The notes beneath the pieces were generated by a model. That model did not search any database. It saw nothing but the letters and a program-made list of their open reading frames with translations, and was not told the origin of the DNA. The position numbers were made by a program, and so were the translations under genes. DNA of 64,000 nucleotides from Bacteroides caecigallinarum. GTDB lineage: Bacteria > Bacteroidota > Bacteroidia > Bacteroidales > Bacteroidaceae. The stretch's first letter is position 1. Every line of letters begins with the position of its first letter. Positions 1 through 8,971 of this stretch are shown in pieces. The stretch covers positions 29,625 through 93,624 of the forward strand of contig NZ_JACJLE010000006.1 in NCBI RefSeq assembly GCF_016901995.1, given 5' to 3'.

Positions 1-557
1 ATTATGACACAGGGGAATATACCCTGAACGGGGTACTTATAAAGGACCTTAGCGAAACTAAGGCAGCCGAGTACAGAAACAGAATGATAGGTTTCATTTT
101 CCAGTCCTTCAACCTAATCTCGTTCAAGAATGCAATGGAAAATGTAGCCCTGCCCCTATATTATCAGGGAGTAAGCAGAAAGAAAAGAAACGAGCTTGCA
201 ATGGAATATCTTGACAAGCTCGGTCTGAAGGAATGGGCACACCACATGCCAAACGAACTGTCAGGAGGACAAAAACAGAGAGTGGCAATAGCAAGAGCCC
301 TGATTTCAAAACCAGAAATAATCCTGGCGGACGAACCTACAGGAGCGCTTGACAGCAAGACCTCGGTAGAAGTAATGAATATCCTTAAAGAGCTGCACGA
401 AAAAGAAGGCCTTACAATCATTATAGTGACACACGAAAGCGGTGTAGCCAACCAGACAAACAAGATAATCCATATAAAAGACGGTATTATAGAAAAGATA
501 GAAGACAATATCGATCATAACGCATCACCGTTCGGAAAAAACGGATTTATGAAATAA
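1..557 (+). CDS. ABC transporter ATP-binding protein, MacB/LolD type (5' partial)
   Basis: The reading frame is open from the left edge (codons in phase from base 3), so the true start and the Walker A motif lie outside the window; an internal ATG at 84 is not the start. Visible parts are the Q-loop (FIFQSF), the ABC signature LSGGQKQRVAIARAL, Walker B IILADEPTGALD and the H-loop IIIVTHE, which is the usual order for the MacB/LolD/FtsE branch. It energises export by the two FtsX-type permeases encoded 11 and about 1260 bases downstream. A short charged C-terminal tail (about 20 residues) follows the H-loop region. Family membership is certain; the exported substrate is unknown, but the adaptor and TolC genes that follow indicate a tripartite efflux system. 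Confidence 0.95.
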   Translation, partial: YDTGEYTLNGVLIKDLSETKAAEYRNRMIGFIFQSFNLISFKNAMENVALPLYYQGVSRKKRNELAMEYLDKLGLKEWAHHMPNELSGGQKQRVAIARALISKPEIILADEPTGALDSKTSVEVMNILKELHEKEGLTIIIVTHESGVANQTNKIIHIKDGIIEKIEDNIDHNASPFGKNGFMK

Positions 558-568
558 CACATAGGGAA

Positions 569-1816
569 ATGACAGATCTTATTCAAGAAATATACGGTAC
601 AATAATGCGCAACAAGCTTCGTACGGCACTCACAGGATTTGCCGTAGCATGGGGAATATATATGCTTATTGTCCTTTTGGGAGCCGGAAACGGACTTATC
701 CATGCTTTCGAAAACCAGTCGGCAGATATGAAGATGAATTCCATGAAGATTTATCCTGGATTTACATCAAAAGCATTCAACGGATTGAACGAAGGCAGAA
801 ACATATCGCTTAACGAAAGCGATATGAAAATCACTTCAAAAAGATTTAAAGACAACATCACTACAGTAGGAGCCACAACAAGTCACAGCGGAATACTGAC
901 ATACGGCAAAGAAAATGTCAGCATCACCATAGACGGTGTATTCCCTAACCACACGGAGATGGAACCGATGAAACTTGTCAGGGGAAGATTTATCAACAAG
1001 CGTGATATGGATGAAATGCGAAAAGTTATCGTACTTCACCAGAAGACATACGACATACTGTTTCCACACACTGAAGGAATAGGTAAATATATCACATCAC
1101 AAGGTGTCATGTATCAGGTAATAGGTATATATTCCGACCAGAACAGTTTCTCACCAAGCGCGCTTATTCCATTCACATCCCTACAGCTGATATACAGCAA
1201 GGGTGACAGTATCGACAATATAATATTTGCCACAAAAAATCTTACAGACCAGGCTACAAACGATAAATTTGAAAAAGAATACCGCGCCGCAATAGGCAAG
1301 AACAACAATTTTGCTCCCGACGATGACAGCGCGATATGGATCTGGAACAGATTTACACAATATCTGCAACAGCAGTCGGCAACCAATATCCTAAAAATCT
1401 CGATATGGGTAGTAGGTATTTTCACTCTGCTTAGCGGAATCGTAGGTGTAAGCAATATCATGCTTATTACGGTCAGAGAAAGAACACACGAGTTCGGAAT
1501 AAGGAAAGCACTCGGGGCAAAGCCTTCTTCCATTCTTTGGCTCATCATATCCGAAAGCGTAGTAATTACAACATTCTTCGGATATATAGGCATGGTTGCG
1601 GGAATTGCCACCACAGAATACATGAATATAGTAGCAGGCAAGCAAGTGGTGGATGCAGGAGTCTTCTCAATGACTTTCTTCGAAAATCCTACTGTCGATA
1701 TAAGCATTGCCATACAAGCCACTCTTACACTGATAATAGCCGGAACGCTTGCCGGACTGTTCCCTGCAAGAAAGGCTGTAATGATACGACCGATTGAAGC
1801 ACTTAGAGCAGACTGA
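569..1816 (+). CDS. ABC transporter permease, MacB/FtsX family (first of two)
   Basis: This 415-residue inner-membrane protein has an N-terminal transmembrane helix (about 20-40), a large periplasmic MacB_PCD-type domain (about 45-270) and three C-terminal helices of the FtsX domain. The diagnostic segment GVSNIMLITVRERTHEFGIR precedes the second helix, and IRPIEALRAD closes the protein, as in MacB-like permeases. It begins 11 bases after the ATPase gene and ends 2 bases before a second permease of the same fold, so the transporter is probably a heterodimer of permeases rather than a MacB homodimer. The ATPase is a separate protein, unlike E. coli MacB, where ATPase and permease are fused. 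Substrate unknown. Confidence 0.93.
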   Translation: MTDLIQEIYGTIMRNKLRTALTGFAVAWGIYMLIVLLGAGNGLIHAFENQSADMKMNSMKIYPGFTSKAFNGLNEGRNISLNESDMKITSKRFKDNITTVGATTSHSGILTYGKENVSITIDGVFPNHTEMEPMKLVRGRFINKRDMDEMRKVIVLHQKTYDILFPHTEGIGKYITSQGVMYQVIGIYSDQNSFSPSALIPFTSLQLIYSKGDSIDNIIFATKNLTDQATNDKFEKEYRAAIGKNNNFAPDDDSAIWIWNRFTQYLQQQSATNILKISIWVVGIFTLLSGIVGVSNIMLITVRERTHEFGIRKALGAKPSSILWLIISESVVITTFFGYIGMVAGIATTEYMNIVAGKQVVDAGVFSMTFFENPTVDISIAIQATLTLIIAGTLAGLFPARKAVMIRPIEALRAD

Positions 1817-1818
1817 TT

Positions 1819-3063
1819 ATGAGACGATTTGATTTGGATACATGCGAGGAGATAATCCTCACCATAACAAGGAACAAGACACGAAGCCTGCTAACGGCAT
1901 TCGGTGTCTTTTGGGGAATATTCATGCTTGTTGCCCTCATGGGAGGGACGAAGGGTGTGCAGGATCTTATGGCAAAACAGTTCGTGGGATTCGCGACCAA
2001 CTCCGGTTTTATGGGTACCAACCAGACAAGCAAGGCATATAAAGGATTCCAGCAGGGACGTTTCTGGGAACTTACAAACACTGATGTGGAAAGAGTACGA
2101 CGCAGCGTTCCGGAGATAGAAGTTGTAACTCCAAATATTACCAAATGGGGAATAGAAATGGTTTACAACGAAAACAAAACCTCCGGTACCCTAAAAGGAC
2201 TCTATCCTATATACTCAAAAATAGAAGAGCCGCAAATTTCTATGGGACGTTACATCAATGATATGGATATTCTGAACAGGAGAAAAGTCTGTGTGTTAGG
2301 CAGCAGAATTTTTGAAAGTCTTTTTCCTGACAAGAGCAATCCATGCGGCAAATACATTGAAGTCAGCGGAATATATTATCAGGTAATAGGAGTCAATATG
2401 GCTGCAGGAAACATGTCCGTTCAGGGACAGGCTGAAACATCAATCATTATACCATTCTCTACAATGCAGCAGAACTATAATTTCGGAGACAAAATCCAGA
2501 TGTTGAGTTTTACCGTTAAAAAGGGATACTCGGTGAGTGAAATCCAAAAGAAGGTAGAATCGGTAATAAAACGGGCACACAATGTACACCCCGATGACAA
2601 GCAGGCTGTGATAAGTGTAAATGCCGAAGCCATGTTCGGAATGATGGACAATCTGTTCTCCGGCATAGAAGTTCTGGGATGGATGGTAGGTCTGGGAACA
2701 CTACTGGCAGGAGCTATTGGCGTGAGCAATATAATGATGGTCACAGTAAAAGAGAGAACCACTGAAATAGGTATCCGCAGAGCGATAGGCGCACGTCCTA
2801 ACGACATCCTCAGCCAGATTCTTACAGAAAGTATGGTACTTACCATCATAGCAGGTATGAGCGGAATATCTTTTGCCGTTTTCCTTCTGAATATTGTAGA
2901 AGAGGCACTCTCCTCGCCTACCTCGGCAGCACACTTCCAAATCAGTTTCTGGGGAGCCATAGGAGCCTGCGTCTTACTGCTTATCCTTGGACTGCTTGCC
3001 GGACTGGCACCTGCCTTCAGGGCAATGGCAATAAAACCAATCGAGGCTATAAGGGATGAGTGA
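1819..3063 (+). CDS. ABC transporter permease, MacB/FtsX family (second of two)
   Basis: This 414-residue paralogue of the preceding permease has the same topology: one N-terminal helix, a periplasmic MacB_PCD-like domain and three C-terminal helices. The conserved segment GVSNIMMVTVKERTTEIGIR and the ending IKPIEAIRDE match the first permease closely, which points to an old tandem duplication. The two-base gap to the upstream gene implies translational coupling. It probably pairs with the first permease in one transporter driven by the shared ATPase. A 106-base AT-rich gap separates it from the adaptor gene, but no terminator is visible there and the gene order still reads as one export operon. 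Confidence 0.93.
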   Translation: MRRFDLDTCEEIILTITRNKTRSLLTAFGVFWGIFMLVALMGGTKGVQDLMAKQFVGFATNSGFMGTNQTSKAYKGFQQGRFWELTNTDVERVRRSVPEIEVVTPNITKWGIEMVYNENKTSGTLKGLYPIYSKIEEPQISMGRYINDMDILNRRKVCVLGSRIFESLFPDKSNPCGKYIEVSGIYYQVIGVNMAAGNMSVQGQAETSIIIPFSTMQQNYNFGDKIQMLSFTVKKGYSVSEIQKKVESVIKRAHNVHPDDKQAVISVNAEAMFGMMDNLFSGIEVLGWMVGLGTLLAGAIGVSNIMMVTVKERTTEIGIRRAIGARPNDILSQILTESMVLTIIAGMSGISFAVFLLNIVEEALSSPTSAAHFQISFWGAIGACVLLLILGLLAGLAPAFRAMAIKPIEAIRDE

Positions 3064-3074
3064 TGTTCAATTTA

Positions 3075-3102
3075 TAATTAAAAATTAATAATGAAAAATT
3101 AA
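3075..3102. repeat. 14-bp AT-rich direct repeat between permease and adaptor genes
   Basis: Two tandem 14-base units (TAATTAAAAATTAA and TAATGAAAAATTAA, 13/14 identical) occupy most of the gap between the permease and adaptor genes. Such AT-rich runs can be a spacer or an RNA-processing region; no function is claimed. Confidence 0.5.
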
Positions 3103-3169
3103 GAGTTATTTGTCAGTCATTTATAGCTAGATAACACATAAAAACAGGAAACTTAAAAAAACAAATCAT

Positions 3170-4264
3170 ATGAAGAAATTTATCAGAATCGGTATAATGG
3201 TAGTCATAGCACTGCTGTTCATCGGAACTTTCGTATTCCTTTACCAGAAATCACAGCCAAAAGACGTTGAATACAACGTATCGAAAGTAGTAAAATCAAA
3301 CATCGTACAAACAACCGTGGCTACAGGAAAGATAGAACCTAGAGACGAGGTACAGATAAAGCCACAGATTTCAGGTATCATATCAGAAGTATATAAAGAA
3401 GCCGGAGAAACAGTAAAAAAAGGAGAAGTGATAGCCAAAGTGAAAGTTATTCCTGAATTGGGACAGCTCAATTCTGCAGAAAGCCGTGTGCGTCTGGCCG
3501 AGATGAATGGCCGCCAGGCAGAAATTGACCTTGAAAGAATGGAAAAACTTTACGAAAAGAAACTGGTCAGCAGCGAAGAATATGAAAAGACATTGCTCAC
3601 AACCAAACAGGCACGCGAAGAGATACAGGCAGCAAAGGACAATCTGGAAATCATCAAGGAAGGTATAACCAAGAACAGTGCTTCATTCAGCAGCACACTG
3701 ATACGTTCCACTATCGACGGACTGATACTTGACGTACCTATTAAAGTGGGTAACTCGGTAATCATGAGTAACACTTTCAATGACGGTACGACAATTGCAA
3801 CCGTTGCCGACATGGGCGACCTCATTTTCCGTGGAAACGTTGACGAAACAGAAGTTGGAAAAATAGCCGTAGGAATACCTGTAAAGATTACTTTAGGTGC
3901 GCTACAGGATATGTCGTTCAACGCAACATTGGAATACATTTCACCTAAAAGCGTGGAAAACAACGGAGCCAACCAGTTTGAAATCAAAGCTGCCATTACA
4001 GTGCCCGACAGTGTTACAATCCGTTCAGGATATAGTGCAAATGCCGAAATGGAACTTCAGAGAGCAAACGATGTGCTCAGCATACCCGAAAGCGCATTGG
4101 AATTCAAGGGAGACTCCACTTTCGTATTCCTGCTCACCGACAGCGTGTCAGGTCAGAAATTCGAGCGTAAAAGTGTCATAACCGGAGTCAGCGACGGAAT
4201 TAACGTTGAAATAAAATCAGGACTGAAAGAGAACGAGTTTGTCCGCGGACTAAAGAAAGAATAA
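3170..4264 (+). CDS. Efflux periplasmic adaptor (HlyD/MacA family membrane-fusion protein)
   Basis: This 364-residue protein has an N-terminal membrane anchor (about residues 7-25), a split biotinyl-lipoyl-like domain (first half near 55-90 with the IKPQISGIISEVY segment, second half near 180-215), an alpha-helical hairpin (about 95-170) and C-terminal beta-barrel and membrane-proximal domains. This order is typical of MacA/HlyD adaptors, which bridge the inner-membrane ABC transporter to an outer-membrane TolC channel. It lies between the permease genes and a TolC gene, as expected. It is about the usual length for MacA (about 370 residues). RND adaptors share the fold, but the ABC neighbours favour a MacA-like role. 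Confidence 0.92.
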   Translation: MKKFIRIGIMVVIALLFIGTFVFLYQKSQPKDVEYNVSKVVKSNIVQTTVATGKIEPRDEVQIKPQISGIISEVYKEAGETVKKGEVIAKVKVIPELGQLNSAESRVRLAEMNGRQAEIDLERMEKLYEKKLVSSEEYEKTLLTTKQAREEIQAAKDNLEIIKEGITKNSASFSSTLIRSTIDGLILDVPIKVGNSVIMSNTFNDGTTIATVADMGDLIFRGNVDETEVGKIAVGIPVKITLGALQDMSFNATLEYISPKSVENNGANQFEIKAAITVPDSVTIRSGYSANAEMELQRANDVLSIPESALEFKGDSTFVFLLTDSVSGQKFERKSVITGVSDGINVEIKSGLKENEFVRGLKKE

Positions 4265-4291
4265 TGTATAACAGTTTAATCGGAAACTGAA

Positions 4292-5620
4292 ATGAAGAAC
4301 AACATAATCATAACCTCGGCTTTGATGATTCTGCTATCGGCAAATGCATACTCACAGGAAAAATGGGACCTAGAAAGATGCATCAGACATGCCATAGAGA
4401 ACAATCTCAATATCAAACAGCAGGAAGCGTCAAAAGAGCAGAGCGAAGTAGAGCTTAATACAGCCAAATGGAGCAGATTGCCGGACTTGAACGGCAGTGC
4501 ATCGCACTCTTTCAACTTCGGACGAAGCATCCAGGCAGACAATACGTATCAAAGCCTTAACACCCAAAACACGGCATTCAGCCTGAATACAAGCATACCG
4601 CTTTTCACAGGACTGAAGATAACTAACAACATAGCCCTTGCAAAACTTAACCTGCAGGCTGCAACCGAAGACCTGAATAAAGCAAAAGAAGACATCAGCA
4701 TACAGGTTGCGTCAGCCTATCTGCAAGTACTCTTCAACGACGAGCTTGCCCAGGTGGCACACATACAGGTTGAACTCAGCAAAGAAATGCTAGAGCAAAA
4801 GGAAGCATATTTCAAAACCGGAAAGGCATCTGAAGCAGAATGGCTTGAGGCAAAGTCCAGAGTGGCACAGGACCAGTTGTCGGCTGTACAGGCAGACAAC
4901 AACTACAAATTGGCTTTACTGGATTTGAGCCAATTGCTGGAACTTCCATCACCGGACAACTTTTCCATTGTGTCTCCAACAGCCGAGATGGAAGAGTATA
5001 TGAGCAGCATAACCTCACCTACTGACATTTACAATCAGGCTATACTGTTCAAACCATCAATTAAAGCGGCACAATACCGTCTTGAAGGAGCCGCCAAGTC
5101 AGTGAAAATAGCCAAAAGCGCTTATTTCCCTCAATTAAGCTTCGGAGCCGGCCTTAGTACAAACTATTACAAGGTAGCAGGCATGAAGAATCCTGTATTC
5201 GGTTCACAGTTAAGGGACAATTTCAGCCAGTATTTCGGTTTCCAGCTTAGTGTTCCCATATTCAACCGCTTCGGCACAAGGAACCAGGTAAGAAGTGCCA
5301 GAATACAGCAGAACACCCTGAACTGGCAACTTGAAGACAGCAAAAAAGCCTTATACAAAGAAATACAACAAGCATATTACAATGCACTTGGCGCTGAAAG
5401 CAGATACCAGAGCAGCTTGACAGCCGACGAGGCTGCAGAAGCATCTTTCAACCTTATGAAAGAAAAATATGCAGAAGGTAAGGCCAATGCCACCGAATAC
5501 AACGAAAGCCGTACAAGCTGGATGAAAGCAATCTCGGAAAAGCTTCAGGCCAAATACGACTATATATTCCGTACGAAGATTCTTGATTTCTATAAAGGAG
5601 TGCCTCTGACACTGAAATAA
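4292..5620 (+). CDS. TolC-family outer-membrane efflux protein
   Basis: The 442-residue product starts with a cleavable signal peptide (about residues 1-21, ending ANAYS). Two OEP repeats rich in long amphipathic helices follow, the usual TolC build. It would form the trimeric outer-membrane exit duct for the ABC permease/adaptor encoded upstream. Segments such as SLNTSIPLFTGLKI and FQLSVPIFNRFGTRNQV resemble the beta-strand regions of Bacteroidetes TolC proteins. It follows the adaptor gene by 27 bases and is closed by a good intrinsic terminator, so it is the last gene of the export operon. Confidence 0.94.
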   Translation: MKNNIIITSALMILLSANAYSQEKWDLERCIRHAIENNLNIKQQEASKEQSEVELNTAKWSRLPDLNGSASHSFNFGRSIQADNTYQSLNTQNTAFSLNTSIPLFTGLKITNNIALAKLNLQAATEDLNKAKEDISIQVASAYLQVLFNDELAQVAHIQVELSKEMLEQKEAYFKTGKASEAEWLEAKSRVAQDQLSAVQADNNYKLALLDLSQLLELPSPDNFSIVSPTAEMEEYMSSITSPTDIYNQAILFKPSIKAAQYRLEGAAKSVKIAKSAYFPQLSFGAGLSTNYYKVAGMKNPVFGSQLRDNFSQYFGFQLSVPIFNRFGTRNQVRSARIQQNTLNWQLEDSKKALYKEIQQAYYNALGAESRYQSSLTADEAAEASFNLMKEKYAEGKANATEYNESRTSWMKAISEKLQAKYDYIFRTKILDFYKGVPLTLK

Positions 5621-5644
5621 TCCGGATATATAAACCACTATATC

Positions 5645-5698
5645 AAAAGCCGACCATATCAATTTGTTACGCACAAATAAGTATGGCCGGCTTTTATT
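5645..5698 (+). terminator. Intrinsic terminator of the efflux operon
   Basis: A 14-base stem with one G-T wobble (AAAAGCCGACCATA at 5645-5658 with TATGGCCGGCTTTT at 5682-5695) encloses a 23-base loop and runs into a T-rich tail. It sits 24 bases past the TolC stop codon. Confidence 0.8.
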
Positions 5699-5777
5699 AT
5701 CCTGAAAACATTTCCTTAGAAAAAAAATACTAACTGTAACAAGAGAGATATAATAAAAAGAATTAATTGATGCTGTT

Positions 5778-6575
5778 TCAAATTTCCCGCATTATTCTAC
5801 GGGTGCTTTCATTTGCGCTACGTGAAAAGTTCCTGTCATTCGGTTTTCTGACATTGCTCCTTTTCTCCTTTCTTTCGTTGCGTCGTTCGTATCTGTCATG
5901 CTTGTCATTGTCATGCTTTGGCGGACGTGACACTGACGGAGGAATAGGTCGTGACGGCGGACACACCTGACGTGGCGGACGTAACGGAGGTTCAGGTCTT
6001 CCAAAATCATGCGGTCTGTGTTCCGGGCGACACTGATAATGTCCCGCATATACCTTGTGGTTATAATACTTTCTGAAATTCTTCTTATAATAACTTACTC
6101 CACCACAATGTGCACGTGCGTGTGCTCCTCTGTAAGTATAATAGTGCGGAGGCAATCCGTAATAGTAAAAACGTCTGTCTGGATAAACTTTATATACACG
6201 TACATAACATACATTATTCATTGCATATATAGGACGGAAAAAATAGTCTATCGACATGAATTTCACATATGCCGTATTCGACAATATCCATCTCAGGTCA
6301 TCGTTTCTCTCGTCAAGATACCTGTAGTACGCATCCATGGCTCTGGCATCCGCCCTTGACAAAGCCGCCAGATAAGGATCGACATTACTGAAAAAGTCGA
6401 AATTGATCTCATACAAATCATTATACTGACGTTCGTTCAACTTCAGTTCGAATGCCATCCTGTCAGTCAGGAAGCGGGCATTAACCCTGACGTCGCCCAA
6501 ATCGAAGGCACCGGCAGGCAACACAAACATAAAGGCTGCAACTGCCATAATCATTAAACAAAATCTTCTCTTCAT
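5778..6575 (-). CDS. Exported protein with His/Arg/Pro-rich tail, function unknown
   Basis: I do not recognise a named family. The 265-residue product has a clear signal peptide (about 1-23, ending PAGAF). A helical N-terminal domain follows with the segment DRMAFELKLNERQYNDLYEI, which loosely recalls the Spy/CpxP-like LTxxQ proteins of the periplasm. The middle is Tyr-rich (YYYGLPPHYYTYRG). The last 110 or so residues are low-complexity and rich in His, Arg, Pro and Asn, so the protein should be very basic. It is probably periplasmic, and metal or nucleic-acid binding by the tail is only a guess. A promoter of the Bacteroidetes type and an unusual array of inverted repeats lie directly upstream (6602-6689). 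Confidence 0.75.
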   Translation of the reverse strand: MKRRFCLMIMAVAAFMFVLPAGAFDLGDVRVNARFLTDRMAFELKLNERQYNDLYEINFDFFSNVDPYLAALSRADARAMDAYYRYLDERNDDLRWILSNTAYVKFMSIDYFFRPIYAMNNVCYVRVYKVYPDRRFYYYGLPPHYYTYRGAHARAHCGGVSYYKKNFRKYYNHKVYAGHYQCRPEHRPHDFGRPEPPLRPPRQVCPPSRPIPPSVSRPPKHDNDKHDRYERRNERKEKRSNVRKPNDRNFSRSANESTRRIMREI

Positions 6576-6601
6576 AATCTTACCGTTTTAATTTCCTGAT
6601 A

Positions 6602-6633
6602 CAAAAATAGGAGGATAAAAATCCCCCTACAAC
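6602..6633 (-). promoter_or_regulatory. Bacteroidetes-type promoter for the His-rich exported protein
   Basis: Read on the minus strand, TATTTTTG (6602-6609) fits the -7 consensus TAnnTTTG, and GTTG (6630-6633) lies 20 bases upstream as a 3/4 match to the -33 TTTG. The start codon is at 6575. Confidence 0.6.
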
Positions 6634-6689
6634 AGAATATTCCCAAACGTTTTTAGGAATGTTCCTACATGACATAGGATAAATCCTAT
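6608..6689. promoter_or_regulatory. Array of four phased inverted repeats
   Basis: Four short palindromes follow one another: TAGGAGGAT-4-ATCCCCCTA (6608-6629, one mismatch), GAATATTC (6635-6642), TAGGAATGTTCCTA (6654-6667) and ATAGGATAAATCCTAT (6674-6689). Their centres are about 20, 22 and 21 bases apart, that is two helical turns each. They lie immediately upstream of, and partly overlap, the -7 element of the His-rich protein gene. A multi-site operator is the simplest reading. Confidence 0.45.
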
Positions 6690-6701
6690 ATACTGCTATT
6701 A

Positions 6702-7541
6702 TCAGGCCAGACGTATTCCCTGTTCACCTTCGAGAACAATCAGGCGCTTCTTGTACAAGTCACCCACAGCCTTCTTGAAGGTCTTCTTGCTTACCCCGAA
6801 AGTGCTGTATATCACGTCTGCGTCAGTCTTGTCGTTCAATGGTGTAGAACCACCGTTACTACGGATATATTCCAAAAGAGTATCTGCAAAGTCTTCCACC
6901 TTTTTCACTCCACCTTTCTGAAGTTCAAGGTCAATCTTGCCGTCAGGACGTACCTGCTTTATGTATGCATGCATCTTCATGCCTGTACGCACATCGGTAA
7001 ATATCTCGTTCTTGAAAATCATACCACCGAACTTATTGTCAACAATTACCTTGAATCCCAAATCTGTCTTCTGCCATATAAGGACCTCCACCTCATCGCC
7101 AGGATTATATTCCGGCATATCCTTCGAAAGGAACTTTTCTATTTTCGCCGATGCCACTATACGATAGCTGTCCTCGTCAAGATGTACATGAACTACATAC
7201 GAATTTCCTTTTATCATCTTCATGTTCTGCTCGCGGAAAGGTACGAAAAGGTCTTTCATAAGTCCCCAGTCAAGGAAAGCACCATACTGGTTCACCCATG
7301 CCACTTCCAGACATGCAAACTCGCCCACCTTAACGTAAGGTTGCAATGTAGTTGCAATCAGGCGTTCGTCCATATCGAGATAAATAAACACATTCAGTAC
7401 GTCACCAGGCTTGCATCCCTGAGGTACATAACGTGTAGGCAACAATATTTCTCCATCTTCGCTACCATCAAGGTAAACCCCGAAATCAACTTCCTTTACG
7501 ACTTCCAGAAGGTTGTATTCTCCCAATCTAATATGACTCAT
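6702..7541 (-). CDS. cvfB: CvfB-family S1-domain RNA-binding protein
   Basis: The 279-residue protein has S1-like OB folds in tandem (about residues 1-65, 70-135 and 145-210) followed by a C-terminal winged helix (about 220-279, with TFGVSKKTFKKAVGDLYKKR). This is the layout of CvfB/YitL, an RNA-binding regulator first described in Firmicutes. Segments such as LDWGLMKDLFVPFREQ and KTDLGFKVIVDNKFGGMIF are typical of the family. It is likely cytoplasmic. It lies 40 bases downstream of lolD in a run of four minus-strand genes, possibly read from the antiporter promoter. The targets in Bacteroidetes are not known. Confidence 0.88.
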   Translation of the reverse strand: MSHIRLGEYNLLEVVKEVDFGVYLDGSEDGEILLPTRYVPQGCKPGDVLNVFIYLDMDERLIATTLQPYVKVGEFACLEVAWVNQYGAFLDWGLMKDLFVPFREQNMKMIKGNSYVVHVHLDEDSYRIVASAKIEKFLSKDMPEYNPGDEVEVLIWQKTDLGFKVIVDNKFGGMIFKNEIFTDVRTGMKMHAYIKQVRPDGKIDLELQKGGVKKVEDFADTLLEYIRSNGGSTPLNDKTDADVIYSTFGVSKKTFKKAVGDLYKKRLIVLEGEQGIRLA

Positions 7542-7550
7542 AATTATATA

Positions 7551-7583
7551 TAGTTGTTAGTTGTTGGTTTATAGTTGTTGGTT
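7551..7583. repeat. Short direct repeat between cvfB and lolD
   Basis: The 12-base unit TAGTTGTTGGTT occurs at 7558-7569 and 7572-7583, preceded by a truncated copy (TAGTTGT, 7551-7557). It fills the space between the two genes. No function is evident. Confidence 0.5.
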
Positions 7584-8232
7584 AAACAATCCTTCCATCC
7601 AGCATGTGAATAGTCCGGTCAGTCTGGCCGGCAAGTCCTTCATCATGAGTTACTATTACGAAAGTCTGCCCCAGCTTATCGCGCAATTCAAAGAACAGAT
7701 TGTGTAGTTCCTCCTTATTCTTAGTGTCAAGGCTTCCCGAAGGTTCATCAGCCAACACTACAGCCGGATTGTTTATCAAAGCCCTTGCCACAGCCACACG
7801 CTGTTTCTCTCCACCCGAGAGTTCTGCCGGCTTATGTGATGCACGGTCTGACAATCCTAAAAAGTTCAGCATTTCAAGTGCCTGCTTGCGAGCATCTGTA
7901 GCTGAAACTCCTTTAATCAAGGCAGGAATAGTGACATTCTCCAATGCAGTAAACTCAGGCAGCAACTGATGAAACTGAAAAACGAAACCTATCTCCTTAT
8001 TCCTGAACGCAGACAGTTCTTTCTCTTTCATGCGGCTTACGTCAGTACCGTTTATAATTACCCTACCCGAATCAGCTCTGTCAAGAGTGCCTATTATCTG
8101 AAGAAGCGTGGTTTTTCCCGCTCCACTCGGTCCTACAATACTCACGACCTCACCTTTATCAATATTCAAGTCTATACCTTTCAACACCTGAAGTTGTCCA
8201 AAACTTTTCGTTATTCCTTCTATCTCTATCAT
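7582..8232 (-). CDS. lolD: LolD-type ABC ATPase
   Basis: This 216-residue ATPase carries all ABC motifs: Walker [10 protein letters not shown] (about 34-42), the Q-loop [12 protein letters not shown], the signature [15 protein letters not shown], Walker [13 protein letters not shown] and the H-loop VIVTHD. The [16 protein letters not shown] segment is characteristic of LolD, the ATPase that powers release of lipoproteins from the inner membrane to LolA. The partner permeases LolC/E are not nearby, which is common in Bacteroidetes. It begins 13 bases after tcdA and probably belongs to the same transcript. A different FtsX-type partner cannot be excluded from sequence alone. Confidence 0.87.
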   Translation of the reverse strand: MIEIEGITKSFGQLQVLKGIDLNIDKGEVVSIVGPSGAGKTTLLQIIGTLDRADSGRVIINGTDVSRMKEKELSAFRNKEIGFVFQFHQLLPEFTALENVTIPALIKGVSATDARKQALEMLNFLGLSDRASHKPAELSGGEKQRVAVARALINNPAVVLADEPSGSLDTKNKEELHNLFFELRDKLGQTFVIVTHDEGLAGQTDRTIHMLDGRIV

Positions 8233-8245
8233 ATCTCAGGAATGT

Positions 8246-8971
8246 TTAGATTCTCTTTATCACATATTCAGCCAGATAACACCCGAACACCGCCGGCATA
8301 TAGCTCACAGTGCCTGTAGTCGATTTTTTATTCTGCTCGTCATCTACCAATACGACGGCATTCGTATCTGCTTGCTCTGTACTGAACACCACCGGCAATT
8401 TCCGCTTCATCCCCATTTTCTGCAAACGTTTTCTCACAGCCTTGCTAAGTCCGCAATGGTAAGTCTCCCATAAATCGGCAAATCTGACCTGCGTAATATC
8501 ACTCTTGGCACCTGCCCCCATGCTGCTGACTATCTTTAGCCCTCGCTTCAAAGCATTATATATAAGATAACATTTCGGAGCCACGGTGTCAATGGCGTCA
8601 ACAACAAAATCAAACCTTTCACTGTCCAGCAACTCCGTAATAGCTTCATCCTTCAAATATACAGGCAATACATCCAATCGTATATCGGGATTAATATCGC
8701 GAAAACGTGTGGCAAGCACATCTGCCTTGTATTGCCCCAACGTGGAATGAAGTGCCGGAAGCTGACGGTTAATATTGGTAGGCTGCACGGTATCGGCATC
8801 TACTATAGTCATGTGCCCTATGCCTGCACGGCACAACATCTCGGCAGCATACGCCCCTACTCCTCCCAAACCTACCACCAGTACATGGGCACGGCGTAAC
8901 CGCTCCGTTTTTTCTCTTCCCAGCAACAGTTCCGTGCGCTGCTGCCAATTTACGAATTCTTTTTGAACCAT
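8246..8971 (-). CDS. tcdA: tRNA threonylcarbamoyladenosine dehydratase (TcdA/CsdL)
   Basis: The 241-residue product belongs to the ThiF/MoeB/E1 superfamily, with the ATP-binding loop VVGLGGVGAYAAEMLCRAGI near the N terminus, the NINRQLPA segment and DAIDTVAPKCYLI. A start such as WQQRTELLLGREKTERL and the SSMGAGAKSD segment are typical of TcdA, which uses ATP to cyclise t6A at position 37 of tRNA to ct6A. Its 5' end overlaps the antiporter gene by 22 bases, so the two are translationally coupled. mtaB and miaA, which also modify position 37 of tRNA, lie elsewhere in the window. Confidence 0.92.
   Translation of the reverse strand: MVQKEFVNWQQRTELLLGREKTERLRRAHVLVVGLGGVGAYAAEMLCRAGIGHMTIVDADTVQPTNINRQLPALHSTLGQYKADVLATRFRDINPDIRLDVLPVYLKDEAITELLDSERFDFVVDAIDTVAPKCYLIYNALKRGLKIVSSMGAGAKSDITQVRFADLWETYHCGLSKAVRKRLQKMGMKRKLPVVFSTEQADTNAVVLVDDEQNKKSTTGTVSYMPAVFGCYLAEYVIKRI

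Noticed and set aside
5767..5970. 67-codon plus-strand frame opposite the His-rich protein gene
   Set aside because: It is antisense to a signal-peptide-bearing gene and has a Ser/Leu/Arg-rich composition typical of shadow frames.
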